A DNA stretch of 32,038 nt, from positions 1 to 32,038 of the forward strand of contig JAFHCF010000079.1 of the NCBI GenBank assembly GCA_048497495.1, given 5' to 3'. Shown here piece after piece: positions 15,064-23,201 of this stretch. How positions within the stretch are numbered: position 1 is the stretch's first letter; the number at the start of each line of letters is the position of its first letter. Source of the stretch: JAFHCF01 sp048497495 (lineage in GTDB: Bacteria; Pseudomonadota; Alphaproteobacteria; Rhizobiales; Ancalomicrobiaceae). A program made the translations under genes and the position numbers. The notes under the pieces were generated by a model that worked only from the letters and a program-made list of their open reading frames with translations, did no database searches and was not told the DNA's origin.

Positions 15064-15522
15064 ATGCTCGAAGCGCTCGAGACCCTGTTTCTACGTTACG
15101 GCGCCTGGAGCTGGTGGGTGCTCGGCCTGGTGCTGCTCGCCCTCGAACTGGTGCTGCCCGGCTTCGTGCTGGTGTGGTTCGGGGTCGCCGGCCTCCTGGT
15201 CGGCGTCCTGGCGCTGATCGTCGACTGGCCGGTGCAGACCCTGGCGCTGATCTGGGCGGGGACGTCCGTCGTCCTGCTGCTCTTGGGCCGGCGCTGGTTC
15301 CTGCGCGACGACAGCCGCTCCGCCGAACCGCTCCTCAACGACCGCGCCGGCCGCCTGATCGGCCGTGTCTTCACCCTCGCCGAGCCGCTGTCGGAGAACG
15401 GCGGCAGCCTCACCATCGCCGATGGCGTGTGGCGCATCACCGGCCCGCTGCTGCCGGCCGGAGCCAAGGTGGTGGTGCGCGGCGTCCAGGGCACCACACT
15501 GGTGGTCGACCCCGCCGAGTGA
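15064..15522 (+). CDS. NfeD family protein
   Basis: 152-aa short NfeD protein. Its N-terminal membrane segments (WSWWVLGLVLLALELVLPG, VWFGVAGLLVGVLALIV and a third near LALIWAGTSVVLLLLG) are followed by a soluble OB-fold domain. The characteristic motifs are LLNDRAGRLIGRVFTLAEPL and VVVRGVQGTTLVVDP. ATG 15064 is preferred because GGAGG lies 7 bases upstream; ATG 15058, two codons earlier, is only one base beyond GGAGG. Short NfeDs lack the ClpP-like protease and work with the adjacent stomatin-like protein. Confidence 0.9.
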   Translation: MLEALETLFLRYGAWSWWVLGLVLLALELVLPGFVLVWFGVAGLLVGVLALIVDWPVQTLALIWAGTSVVLLLLGRRWFLRDDSRSAEPLLNDRAGRLIGRVFTLAEPLSENGGSLTIADGVWRITGPLLPAGAKVVVRGVQGTTLVVDPAE

Positions 15523-15576
15523 GCCCGCCACGCCGAGAAAGGCCGCGGAATGGGCGGAGGGGTCGGGTCGGCCGCC

Positions 15577-16545
15577 TCAGGCGACGCCGGCCCGGAGCAG
15601 GTCGTGCATGTGGACGATGCCGACCGGACGCCCCTCCTCGAGCACGAACAGGGCGGTGATCGACGACGACGACAGGATCTCGATCACCCGGGCGAGCAAC
15701 ATGTCGGGCCGGATGGTCTTCGGTCCGACGGTCATGATCTCGTCGACCGAGCAGGTCAGCAGGTGGTCGGAGAGATGGCGGCGCAGATCGCCGTCGGTGA
15801 CGATGCCGATCAACCGGCCGTCGCCGTCGATGATGCCGACGCAGCCGAAGCTCCGGCCGGTCATCGTCACCAGCGCGTCCTTCATCGTCGTGCCCGAGGC
15901 GACCAGCGGCATCGCCGCGCCCTTGTGCATGACGTCGCGCACCAGCCTGAGGCTCGCGCCGAGTTTGCCGCCGGGATGGAAGACGCGGAAGTCCTGGGCG
16001 GTGAAGCCGCGCCCCTCGAGCAGCGCCAGCGAGATCGCGTCGCCGAGCGCCAGTTGCAGCAACGTCGAGGAGGTCGGCGCCAATCCGTGCGGACAGGCCT
16101 CCTCGACCTTGGGCAGTTCGAGGACGACGTCCGCCGCCCGCCCGAGGGTCGAGCCGGCGCTGGAGGTCAGGGCGATCACCGGAACCTTGAAGCGGCCGGC
16201 ATAGGCGAGGATCGCCGCCAATTCGCTCGATTCCCCCGACCACGACGCCGCCAACACCACGTCGTCGGCGGTGATCATGCCGAGATCGCCGTGCCCGGCC
16301 TCGGCCGGATGGACGAAATAGGCCGGCGTGCCGGTCGAGGCCATGGTCGCGGCGATCTTGCGGCAGACGTGCCCGCTCTTGCCCATGCCGGTGACGATCA
16401 CCCGCCCCGTCGCCTGGAGGACGAGTTCGACCGCCCGCTCGAGCGCCGCCCCGAGACGTCCGTCGAGCGCGGCGCGCAGCGCCGCGAGGCCCTGCGCCTC
16501 GATGTCGATGGTCTTGCGGGCGGAGGCGAGAAAGGGCTTGTCCAT
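15577..16545 (-). CDS. kdsD: Arabinose-5-phosphate isomerase (KdsD/KpsF)
   Basis: 322-aa cytoplasmic isomerase converting ribulose-5-phosphate to arabinose-5-phosphate for Kdo and LPS synthesis. The SIS domain spans about 40-175 with VIVTGMGKSGHVCRKIA (H59) and FVHPAEAGHGDLGM (H79, H85), plus the phosphosugar loop WSGESSEL. Two CBS domains follow (RDVMHKGAAMPLV and VDEIMTVGPKTI). ATG 16545 gives the family-typical N-terminus MDKPFLASARKTIDIEAQGL. An in-frame ATG at 16641 would add 32 residues unlike the family. Neither has a strong ribosome site, so the start is uncertain. It is convergent with nfeD. Confidence 0.93.
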   Translation of the reverse strand: MDKPFLASARKTIDIEAQGLAALRAALDGRLGAALERAVELVLQATGRVIVTGMGKSGHVCRKIAATMASTGTPAYFVHPAEAGHGDLGMITADDVVLAASWSGESSELAAILAYAGRFKVPVIALTSSAGSTLGRAADVVLELPKVEEACPHGLAPTSSTLLQLALGDAISLALLEGRGFTAQDFRVFHPGGKLGASLRLVRDVMHKGAAMPLVASGTTMKDALVTMTGRSFGCVGIIDGDGRLIGIVTDGDLRRHLSDHLLTCSVDEIMTVGPKTIRPDMLLARVIEILSSSSITALFVLEEGRPVGIVHMHDLLRAGVA

Positions 16546-16809
16546 GGTGCGTCCGAAATCCGGTTGGTCGGCCACGGCCGCGATCGTGAAGGAAGGACGC
16601 TCGCGACCGGTGGAGGCCGGCGGCGTCGGGCTCTCTAGCATGATTCAGCGGATCTTGGGGAGGCCGCCGGGTCGCACCCTCGGCGGCGGGCGAGCGCCCG
16701 CGCCGCTCCCCGCGCGGAAAGAAAGCGTTAACCATGGACGTTTACCTTTCGGCAAGAGACCGTCGAGCCTCCCTTCGCGCCGGGAGACGTCGACCGCGCC
16801 CGAGGAACC

Positions 16810-18651
16810 ATGCGTCGTCGACCCGCCCTCGCCTCGCCCCTCGATCGGGCGGCCCCGACGTCCCGGACGGTCGCGGCCGCGAGCCCCGGGCGTGACCCGC
16901 GCCGCTCTCTCCGACACTCTCGACATGCCCTGTTCCTCGCTTCCGCGCTGAGTCTCGTCACCGGCCCCGCCTTCGCTCAGTCACCGACACAGCCCGCCGA
17001 GGTGACCGATCCTGGCCTCGATACGCTGCGCCGCCCGACGGTCCGCACCACCGCCCCGAGGGCCGGCGCGCCACGGACCTCGGCCGAGGCGTCGCCGTTG
17101 CGCGGCGCCCTCGATCCCACCCGCCCCGGCGACGCCGTCGACGATGCGCTCGCCCCCCTCCCCGGCCTCGATGCCGACGTCTTCGGCGTGCCTCCGCTCG
17201 CCCTCGACCCGCTCGCCGCCGATGTCGGTTCGCCGCGCGCCGCGACGCTGACGCGGATCGGCACGCCGACGCCGCCGCCCTCCAACCAGGGTACGCCGAC
17301 CACCGCCCCCCGGATCGACCCGACGACCGGCCGTCCCTTCCCGCCCGGCACCGAGCCGACCGATGGTTCGGCGAACGCGGCGGCGCGACGCGGCCCGATC
17401 GAAGCCGTCACTCGGACCGGGTCGGTCAAGGACGGCGGCCCCTCCCGCCCCCTCGCCGCGACCCAGCCGGTGCCCCGCGACATGCTCGCCGACAAGCGCG
17501 ACGAGGCGGAGATCCAGGACGACGAATATGCCCAACTGGGCCTCAGGACCGGTGGCTTCACCTGGCTGCCGGCGGTCGAATCCTCGCTCGGATGGAGTTC
17601 GAACATCGCCACCAAGGCCGGCGGCGCCTCGGGCATGACCTATCGCGTCGCCCCGGAACTGCTCGGCAAGTCCGACTGGTCGCGCCATTCGCTGGAGTTC
17701 GAGCTGCGCGGCGCCTACATCGGCAACACCACCGACCACGACTACGACAAGCCGACCTTCCAGGGCGCCCTTCGCGGCCGCGTCGATCTCGGCGACGAGA
17801 CCCGCCTCGACATCAAGGGCACCTGGGGCCACGACCGCCAGGCGCCGTCGAGCGCCGACAATCCGGCCGACACCGTCATCCCGGCGACGGTGGAGACCGC
17901 GACCGCCTCGCTCGGCCTGACCCGCGACGTCGGCCTCCTGGCGCTCACCCTGCGCGGCGACATCGAGCGCGCCGACTACAGCGGCGGCACCAACACCTCC
18001 GGCACCGCGCTGGGCGCCGACGTCCAGAACAACACCCGCCACATCGCCGCCCTGCGGGCGACCTGGGGCTCGAAGGGCTCGATCCGTCCCTTCGCCGAGG
18101 TCCAGGTCTCCACCCGCGCCTATGACGACGCGATCGTCGCCGGCAGTCCCCGCGACACCACCGGCGCGGCGCTGAAGGGCGGTATCGTCGCCGACCTCGG
18201 CCCCACCCTGCGCGGCGAACTGTCGACCGGCTGGGGCGTCGAGCGGCCCGACAAGGGATCTCTCCCCGACATCTCCGGCTGGCTCCTCGACGGCTCACTG
18301 GTGTGGTCGCCGACCCGCCTGACCTCGATCAAGCTCGACGCCCGCACCAGCTTCGAGGCGACCACGCTGGTCGGCGCCACCGGCTCGGTCTCCCGCACCG
18401 TCGGCGTCACCGTCGAGCACGCCCTGCGCCGCGACCTCGTCGCCTCCGCCGGCATCGCCTTGACCGACAAGCGCTACGTCGGCGCCGCCCTGCGCGAGGA
18501 CGATCTGGTGCTGAGTTCCGGTCTCACCTACAAGGTCGACCGCAACATCCAGACCTTCGTCAAGGGCAGCCTCGAACGCTTCACCTCCTCGGCCGGCGGC
18601 GCGAACTACGACGCCGCCGCGGTGATGGTCGGCGTCCGCCTGCAGCGCTGA
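16810..18651 (+). CDS. Outer-membrane beta-barrel protein (BBP2-like putative porin)
   Basis: 613-aa envelope protein. An unusually long Arg-rich n-region precedes a hydrophobic signal core (HALFLASALSLVTGPAFAQ, about 39-57). A low-complexity Pro/Thr/Ala-rich linker runs to about 225. The remainder is rich in alternating amphipathic strands (SLEFELRGAYIGN, ALRGRVDLGDETRLDIKGTWG, ITLTDKRYV-like segments) and ends VMVGVRLQR, as expected of a barrel. It resembles the BBP2 (putative beta-barrel porin 2) proteins that accompany exopolysaccharide loci. The galU neighbour fits that context, but a role in polysaccharide export is inference. ATG 16810 has GAGGA close upstream. A TTAACC motif lies at 16728. 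Confidence 0.8.
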   Translation: MRRRPALASPLDRAAPTSRTVAAASPGRDPRRSLRHSRHALFLASALSLVTGPAFAQSPTQPAEVTDPGLDTLRRPTVRTTAPRAGAPRTSAEASPLRGALDPTRPGDAVDDALAPLPGLDADVFGVPPLALDPLAADVGSPRAATLTRIGTPTPPPSNQGTPTTAPRIDPTTGRPFPPGTEPTDGSANAAARRGPIEAVTRTGSVKDGGPSRPLAATQPVPRDMLADKRDEAEIQDDEYAQLGLRTGGFTWLPAVESSLGWSSNIATKAGGASGMTYRVAPELLGKSDWSRHSLEFELRGAYIGNTTDHDYDKPTFQGALRGRVDLGDETRLDIKGTWGHDRQAPSSADNPADTVIPATVETATASLGLTRDVGLLALTLRGDIERADYSGGTNTSGTALGADVQNNTRHIAALRATWGSKGSIRPFAEVQVSTRAYDDAIVAGSPRDTTGAALKGGIVADLGPTLRGELSTGWGVERPDKGSLPDISGWLLDGSLVWSPTRLTSIKLDARTSFEATTLVGATGSVSRTVGVTVEHALRRDLVASAGIALTDKRYVGAALREDDLVLSSGLTYKVDRNIQTFVKGSLERFTSSAGGANYDAAAVMVGVRLQR

Positions 18652-18676
18652 GGCATCGACCACCGCGAGGTGTCCG

Positions 18677-18712
18677 CGAAACGAAGACGGCCGGCCCCGC
18701 GAGGGACCGGCC
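18677..18712 (-). terminator. Terminator of galU (minus strand)
   Basis: A 10-bp stem (18703-18712 with 18689-18698, one G-U wobble on the minus strand; loop TCGC) is followed on the minus strand by the T-rich tail GTCTTCGTTTC. The same hairpin-plus-tail layout ends gltD. Confidence 0.7.
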
Positions 18713-18739
18713 GATGTCGTCTCGAAACCGTGCGACGCC

Positions 18740-19621
18740 TCACAGGCTCTTCAGGATCGCCTCGATCTCGGCGCGGAAGTCGGCGACCAGATCCGGGCGC
18801 TCCAGCCCATAGGCGACGTTGGCGGCGAGGAAGCCGACCTTGGAGCCGCAGTCGTAGGTCTTGCCCTCGAAGCGCACGCCCCAGAACTCCTGCTCGTCCA
18901 TCAGCGTCCGCATCGAGTCGGTCAGCTGGATCTCGTTGCCGGCGCCGCGCTCCTGGGTCTCGAGCAGTTCGAAGATCCGCGGCTGGAGGATGTAGCGGCC
19001 GTTGATGAAGAGGTTCGACGGCGCGGTGCGCTTCGGCGGCTTCTCCACCATCGAGGTGATGCGGAAGGCATCGCCCCTGGCCTCGCCGACCCCGACGATG
19101 CCGTATTGATGGGTGAGGTCGGGCGGACATTCCTCGACCGCGACGATGTTGCCGCCGGTCTCGACGAAGACATCGGTCATCTGGGCGAGGCAGCTCTTGG
19201 TGTGGCCCTTCATGATCATGTCGGGCAGCATCACCGCGAAGGGCTCGTCGCCGACCAGCTCGCGGGCGCACCACACCGCGTGGCCGAGGCCGAGCGGCTC
19301 CTGCTGGCGGGTGAACGAGGTGGTGCCGGCGTCGGGACGCTGGGCGTCGAGGATCGCCAGCTCGATCTTCCTGCCGCGCGTCCGCAGCGTGTTCTCGAGC
19401 TCGTAGGCGATGTCGAAATGGTCCTCGATCACCGCCTTGTTGCGGCCGGTGATGAAGATGAAGTGTTCGATGCCGGCCTCGCGCGCCTCGTCGACGATGT
19501 ACTGGATCACCGGCTTGTCGACGACCGTCAGCATCTCCTTCGGCATCGCCTTGGTGGCGGGCAGGAAGCGGGTGCCGAGGCCCGCGACGGGAAACACGGC
19601 TTTGCGGATCTTCTTCGTCAT
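18740..19621 (-). CDS. galU: UTP-glucose-1-phosphate uridylyltransferase
   Basis: 293-aa cytoplasmic enzyme making UDP-glucose for exopolysaccharide, LPS and glucan synthesis. The nucleotidyltransferase signature is intact (VAGLGTRFLPATKAMPKEML, 13-32), followed by DKPVIQYIVDEA. Further family segments are FAVMLPDMI, GIVGVGEARGD, SMVEKPPK and KTYDCGSKVGFLAAN near the end. Length and sequence match bacterial GalU and exclude the shorter RmlA-type enzymes. The gene faces the outer-membrane barrel gene and is divergent from the transglycosylase gene across 291 bases that carry CtrA-type sites nearer to the other gene. Confidence 0.96.
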   Translation of the reverse strand: MTKKIRKAVFPVAGLGTRFLPATKAMPKEMLTVVDKPVIQYIVDEAREAGIEHFIFITGRNKAVIEDHFDIAYELENTLRTRGRKIELAILDAQRPDAGTTSFTRQQEPLGLGHAVWCARELVGDEPFAVMLPDMIMKGHTKSCLAQMTDVFVETGGNIVAVEECPPDLTHQYGIVGVGEARGDAFRITSMVEKPPKRTAPSNLFINGRYILQPRIFELLETQERGAGNEIQLTDSMRTLMDEQEFWGVRFEGKTYDCGSKVGFLAANVAYGLERPDLVADFRAEIEAILKSL

Positions 19622-19807
19622 ACCGAGAACTTTCTCGTGGCTCGAGGCTTTGCGGCCGCCGCACCGCCCTCGATGCGCGCCGACCCCTGCGTAGTCGATC
19701 GGCTCGAAGCGGGCAAGCCGGACGAAGCCATACGTTCGGCGGCGCCGTGACGGCGGACGAGGGAAAGCTCGACCGATCGCGGCCGTCGGGAGAATGACCG
19801 GAGGGTG

Positions 19808-19833
19808 TTAAGACGGTGTTAAGCTCCTCTTAA
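19808..19833. promoter_or_regulatory. Triple TTAA array, overlapping CtrA-type sites
   Basis: TTAA occurs at 19808, 19819 and 19830 with exactly 7 bases between successive copies, giving two overlapping matches to the CtrA consensus TTAA-N7-TTAA. The third continues as TTAACC. It lies about 80 bases upstream of the transglycosylase start and about 190 bases from the divergent galU start. CtrA is the alphaproteobacterial cell-cycle response regulator, so cell-cycle control of the transglycosylase is the likely meaning. Confidence 0.65.
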
Positions 19834-19912
19834 CCATGATCGGCGGCAGGAAACGCCGGTCCCCGGCGCGAGGTCGTGTGTCGCAGCGGCCCGTCGGCGA
19901 GGAGAGTTCTCG

Positions 19913-21244
19913 ATGTCCACCGCTCGCAACCCGATCACGCCGCCACCGGCGATCGACCTCACCACCAGTCGGCGCGGCTTTCTCGTCGGCGCCGGCTCGC
20001 TGGCACTCGGCGCCTGCTCGGCCTCGCCGATCGCCGGCCTCGGCATCGCCAAGGCGGAGACCGGCCCTGCCGCCACGGCGAGCCCCGCCCCGGTGGCCTC
20101 CGCCGAATTCACCGAATGGGTCGCGACCTTCCGCACGAGGGCCCTCGCCAAGGGGATTTCGCCGGCGACCTACGACCGGGTGATGCGCGCCACCGTGCCC
20201 GACACCGCCGTCTACAAGTTCGACAAGGCCCAGCCCGAGTTCCAGGAACCGATCTGGCGTTACGTCGATCGCCGGTCGGGCGAATACAACGTCGCCACCG
20301 GCAAGAAGCGCATCCGCGAATACGCCCAACTGTGGGATCGCATCGAGGCGAAATACGGCGTCGACCGCCACCTCCTCTGCGCCCTCTGGGGGCTGGAATC
20401 CTCCTTCGGCGATCTGGTGATCGCGCCGAAATACATGCGCAAGGTGATCCCCAGCCTGGCGGCGCTGGCCTGGGGCGAGGCGCGCCGACGCTCCTATTGG
20501 GAGGCGGAACTCCTCAACGCCCTGGTCATCGTCGATCGCGGCTGGGCCCAGCCCGACGAGATGATCGGTTCCTGGGCCGGCGCCATGGGGCACACCCAGT
20601 GGATGCCCGAGGTCTGGCTCAACATGGGCGTCGACTTCGACGGCGACGGCCGCATCAACCCCTTCGGCAAGCCCGACGACGGGCTCGCCGGCACCGCCCG
20701 CTACATGATCGAGCGCGGCCACTATCGCCGCGGCGAACACTGGGGCTACGAGGTGACCCTCGCTCCGAAATTCGATGTCGGCCTCGCCGACGGCAAGACC
20801 AAGAAGACGCTCCGCCAGTGGACCGCCCTCGGCATCCGCCGCGCCGACGGCAAGGATTTCCCGCAACCCGACGTCGTCATGCGGATTTCCCTGCCCGCCG
20901 GCGTCAAGGGGCCGGCTCTCGCCATCGGCCAGAACTTCTTCGCCGTGAAGTCCTACAATCCGTCCTTCAAATACGCCCTGGCGATCTGCGTTCTCTCCGA
21001 CAAGATCGCCGGCCACGGCGGGTTCATCCACCCCTGGCCGGTCGACGAGCGGGCGCTCTCGCTCACCGAGACCCAGGAGATGCAGGAGCGGCTGACCGCG
21101 CTGGGCTTCGACACCGGCGGCGCCGACGGCCGCTACGGCGAGAAGACCCAGGGCGCCATCCAGGCCTGGCAGAAGTCGATCGGCATGCAGCCGGCCGACG
21201 GCTACCCCTCCGACAAGGTGCTGGCTCGGCTTCGCGGCGGCTGA
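19913..21244 (+). CDS. MltB-type lytic murein transglycosylase, Tat lipoprotein with peptidoglycan-binding domain
   Basis: 443-aa envelope enzyme cleaving the MurNAc-GlcNAc bond of peptidoglycan to form 1,6-anhydro ends. The N-terminus has a twin-arginine motif (TSRRGFLVG, 18-26) followed by a lipobox ending at C35 (LALGAC), predicting Tat export and lipid anchoring. The SLT_2 catalytic domain (about 67-365) carries the catalytic glutamate in ALWGLESSFGD and conserved AGAMGHTQWMP and DFDGDGRINPF. A C-terminal peptidoglycan-binding domain 1 (about 380-443, LTALGFDTGGADGRYGEKTQ) follows. ATG 19913 has AGGAGAG 6 bases upstream. CtrA-type sites sit in its promoter region. Confidence 0.93.
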   Translation: MSTARNPITPPPAIDLTTSRRGFLVGAGSLALGACSASPIAGLGIAKAETGPAATASPAPVASAEFTEWVATFRTRALAKGISPATYDRVMRATVPDTAVYKFDKAQPEFQEPIWRYVDRRSGEYNVATGKKRIREYAQLWDRIEAKYGVDRHLLCALWGLESSFGDLVIAPKYMRKVIPSLAALAWGEARRRSYWEAELLNALVIVDRGWAQPDEMIGSWAGAMGHTQWMPEVWLNMGVDFDGDGRINPFGKPDDGLAGTARYMIERGHYRRGEHWGYEVTLAPKFDVGLADGKTKKTLRQWTALGIRRADGKDFPQPDVVMRISLPAGVKGPALAIGQNFFAVKSYNPSFKYALAICVLSDKIAGHGGFIHPWPVDERALSLTETQEMQERLTALGFDTGGADGRYGEKTQGAIQAWQKSIGMQPADGYPSDKVLARLRGG

Positions 21245-21394
21245 GATCGCGCTTCGCCGTGGCGCGCCGATTCTTTTCCCCGCGAGCGAATTCAGTCCGG
21301 CGGGAACTTGTTCTAGACTGACGCCCCGACGAATCCGGCGCCGCGTGCCACGCGCGGTCGGATCCCATGTCCGGATCTCGAGGTGAGGCGTCTC

Positions 21395-22585
21395 ATGCGC
21401 GTTGGTCTTGCCAGGGCTCTTCTGCTCGTCGCCGCGCTCGGCTGCGTCGTCTGCGGCACGGTGCCCGCGAGCGCCCAGAACGATCCGGTCAGCGGCTTCT
21501 TCCGCATGCTCTTCGGCGCGCCGCAGCAGAGCCGCCAGCCACCCGTCGCCATTCCCGATCCGAACGCCGCGCCGAAACGACCGAGCGAGCCGCGCGTCGT
21601 CGAGACGCCGAAGAACCCGGATGCCCAGGTGGTCCTGGTGATCGGCGACATCGAGGCCCAGGGCCTCGGCACCGGCCTCAAGATGATCTTCGCCGAGGAA
21701 CCCTCGATCGCCGTCACCACCAAGACCCGCAACGCCTCCGGCCTGACCCGCGAGAGCGAGGGCGAATGGAGCACCCTCGCTCCCAAGGTCCTCGCCGAGA
21801 ACAAGGCCGACTTCATCGTCGTCATGGTCGGCGTCAACGACTGGCAGACCATCCCGGTGCCCGGTTCCAAGAGCCTGGAGATCGCCGGCGAGGAGTGGAA
21901 CAAGGTCTATGGCGAGCGCCTCGACAACTTCATCGCGCAATTGAAGGCGACCGGCAAACCCTTCTGGTGGGTCGGCCTGCCGCCGACCGCCGACGCCGAC
22001 CGCCGCCCGACGGCGCGCGCCGCCTACGCCGCCTTCCTCTCCGCCCTCAACGATCTCGCCCGGCCCCGCGTCCAGGCCGCCGGCGGCGGTTTCGTCGACA
22101 TCTGGAACGCCTTCACCGACGAGGAGGGCCACTACACCGCGATGGGCCCCGACGTCGAAGGCCAGATCAAGAAGCTGCGCACCAACGACGGCATCCTCTT
22201 CACCCGCGTCGGCCAGCGCAAGCTCGCCTTCTTCGTCGAACAGGAGATCCGCAAGGTGATGCGCGGCGAGACGGCGCCTTCCGTCCTGTCGCTGCCCGAG
22301 GAGACCACCATCCAGCCCAAGGGCGAGGAAGCGCTCGCCGCCGGCCCGCCGCCGTTGCCGCCGGCGCCGTGGAGCGTCGTCGGCCCGGTGATCCCCCTCG
22401 GCCGCACCGCCGGCCAGGACGGCGACGGCGGCCTCGCCGGCGGGCCCGGCCGGGCCCGTGGCGCCGAGTACATGCCCGGCGGCTTCCCCGTCGCCGCCAA
22501 TCCCGCCCATCGCCGTCTGGTCGAGGGCCTGCCGATCGACCCGCCCGCCGGCCGCGTCGACGACATGGTGCGCCGGACGCCGTGA
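21395..22585 (+). CDS. DUF459 SGNH-hydrolase-fold protein lacking canonical catalytic residues
   Basis: 396-aa exported protein. A signal peptide (about 1-27, ARALLLVAALGCVVCGTVPASAQ) is followed by a Pro-rich linker and an SGNH/GDSL-type domain (about 76-290). Block III is intact (VGVNDWQ, 145-151). Block I reads GDIEAQ (84-89), without the nucleophile serine of GDS. Block V reads DGILFT (265-270), with Leu where the family usually has the catalytic His (DGIHFT). A Pro/Gly-rich tail completes it. ATG 21395 has GAGG 6 bases upstream; a GTG four codons earlier is less likely. The residues suggest a non-catalytic, perhaps glycan-binding, protein, an inference resting on my recollection of the family consensus. 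Confidence 0.8.
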   Translation: MRVGLARALLLVAALGCVVCGTVPASAQNDPVSGFFRMLFGAPQQSRQPPVAIPDPNAAPKRPSEPRVVETPKNPDAQVVLVIGDIEAQGLGTGLKMIFAEEPSIAVTTKTRNASGLTRESEGEWSTLAPKVLAENKADFIVVMVGVNDWQTIPVPGSKSLEIAGEEWNKVYGERLDNFIAQLKATGKPFWWVGLPPTADADRRPTARAAYAAFLSALNDLARPRVQAAGGGFVDIWNAFTDEEGHYTAMGPDVEGQIKKLRTNDGILFTRVGQRKLAFFVEQEIRKVMRGETAPSVLSLPEETTIQPKGEEALAAGPPPLPPAPWSVVGPVIPLGRTAGQDGDGGLAGGPGRARGAEYMPGGFPVAANPAHRRLVEGLPIDPPAGRVDDMVRRTP

Positions 22586-22587
22586 CC

Positions 22588-22615
22588 CGGAGCTTTTCCG
22601 ACCGGAACAGCTCCG
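22588..22615 (+). other. Hairpin after the DUF459 gene
   Basis: CGGAGCT (22588-22594) pairs with AGCTCCG (22609-22615) around an inner TTCC/GGAA stem with one mismatch. It begins 3 bases past the stop codon and has no T-tract. Confidence 0.45.
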
Positions 22616-22689
22616 ATAGAGATACCGAGCGGGCCGATGCGATCGGATCGCGCACCGCACTACCCCCGAACCGGAGTGGCGACACGGCG

Positions 22690-23121
22690 ATGACCACACC
22701 CGCTCCCTGGCTTCTCTGGGCTCTCGCCTCGGCGGTCTTCGCCGCCCTCACCGGCATTCTCGCCAAGCTCGGCGTCGCCGGCATCCCCTCGGATCTGGCG
22801 ACGGTGGTGCGCACCGCCGTGGTCCTCGTCTTCGCCGGGGCGTTGATCGCGGTGACCGGCGAATGGCGCTCGACCGGCGAGATCACGGCGCGCGGCTGGC
22901 TGTTCCTGGTGCTCTCGGGGCTCGCCACCGGCGCGTCGTGGCTCTGCTGGTTCCGCGCCCTGTCGCTCGGCGACGCCGCCCGCGTCGCCCCGATCGACAA
23001 GCTCTCGGTGGTGCTGGTCGCGATCTTCGGCGTCACCCTGCTCGGCGAGCACCTCACGCCCACCGCCTGGGCCGGGGTCGCGCTGATCGGTCTCGGCTCA
23101 CTGCTGGTGGCGGTCGGCTGA
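22690..23121 (+). CDS. Half-size EamA-family (DMT superfamily) transporter
   Basis: 143-aa inner-membrane protein with five hydrophobic helices (about 6-26, 37-56, 69-88, 103-119 and 124-141). It corresponds to a single EamA repeat rather than the usual ten-helix fusion, as in the COG2510 group. Typical landmarks are WALASAVFAALTGILAKLG at the start, WLCWFRALSLGDAARVAPID in the middle and GEHLTPTAWAGVALIGLGSL at the end. Such proteins presumably dimerise; the substrate is unknown. ATG 22690 has GGAG about 14 bases upstream, which is somewhat far, but no better in-frame start places the first helix correctly. Confidence 0.85.
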   Translation: MTTPAPWLLWALASAVFAALTGILAKLGVAGIPSDLATVVRTAVVLVFAGALIAVTGEWRSTGEITARGWLFLVLSGLATGASWLCWFRALSLGDAARVAPIDKLSVVLVAIFGVTLLGEHLTPTAWAGVALIGLGSLLVAVG

Positions 23122-23136
23122 GCCCGCGCGCGCCCT

Positions 23137-23174
23137 GAAACGAAGGCGGCGCGCCCCTCGCAGGGCACGCCGCC
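23137..23174 (-). terminator. Terminator of gltD (minus strand)
   Basis: A 12-bp stem (23163-23174 with 23145-23156, one wobble; 6-base loop) is followed on the minus strand by CTTCGTTTC. The EamA gene converges from the other side 15 bases away. Confidence 0.7.
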
Positions 23175-23201
23175 GCCGTTCATTCGGTCGACGTCGACGC
23201 C

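Noticed and set aside
16728..16746. TTAACC-N7-TTTACC upstream of the outer-membrane protein as a full CtrA box
   Set aside because: The distance between the motif starts is 13 rather than the 11 of TTAA-N7-TTAA, and the second half is TTTA. At most it is a half-site.
19808..22699. Long minus-strand open frame opposite the transglycosylase and DUF459 genes
   Set aside because: The plus-strand proteins have clear domains and signal peptides; the antisense translation has none and no ribosome site.
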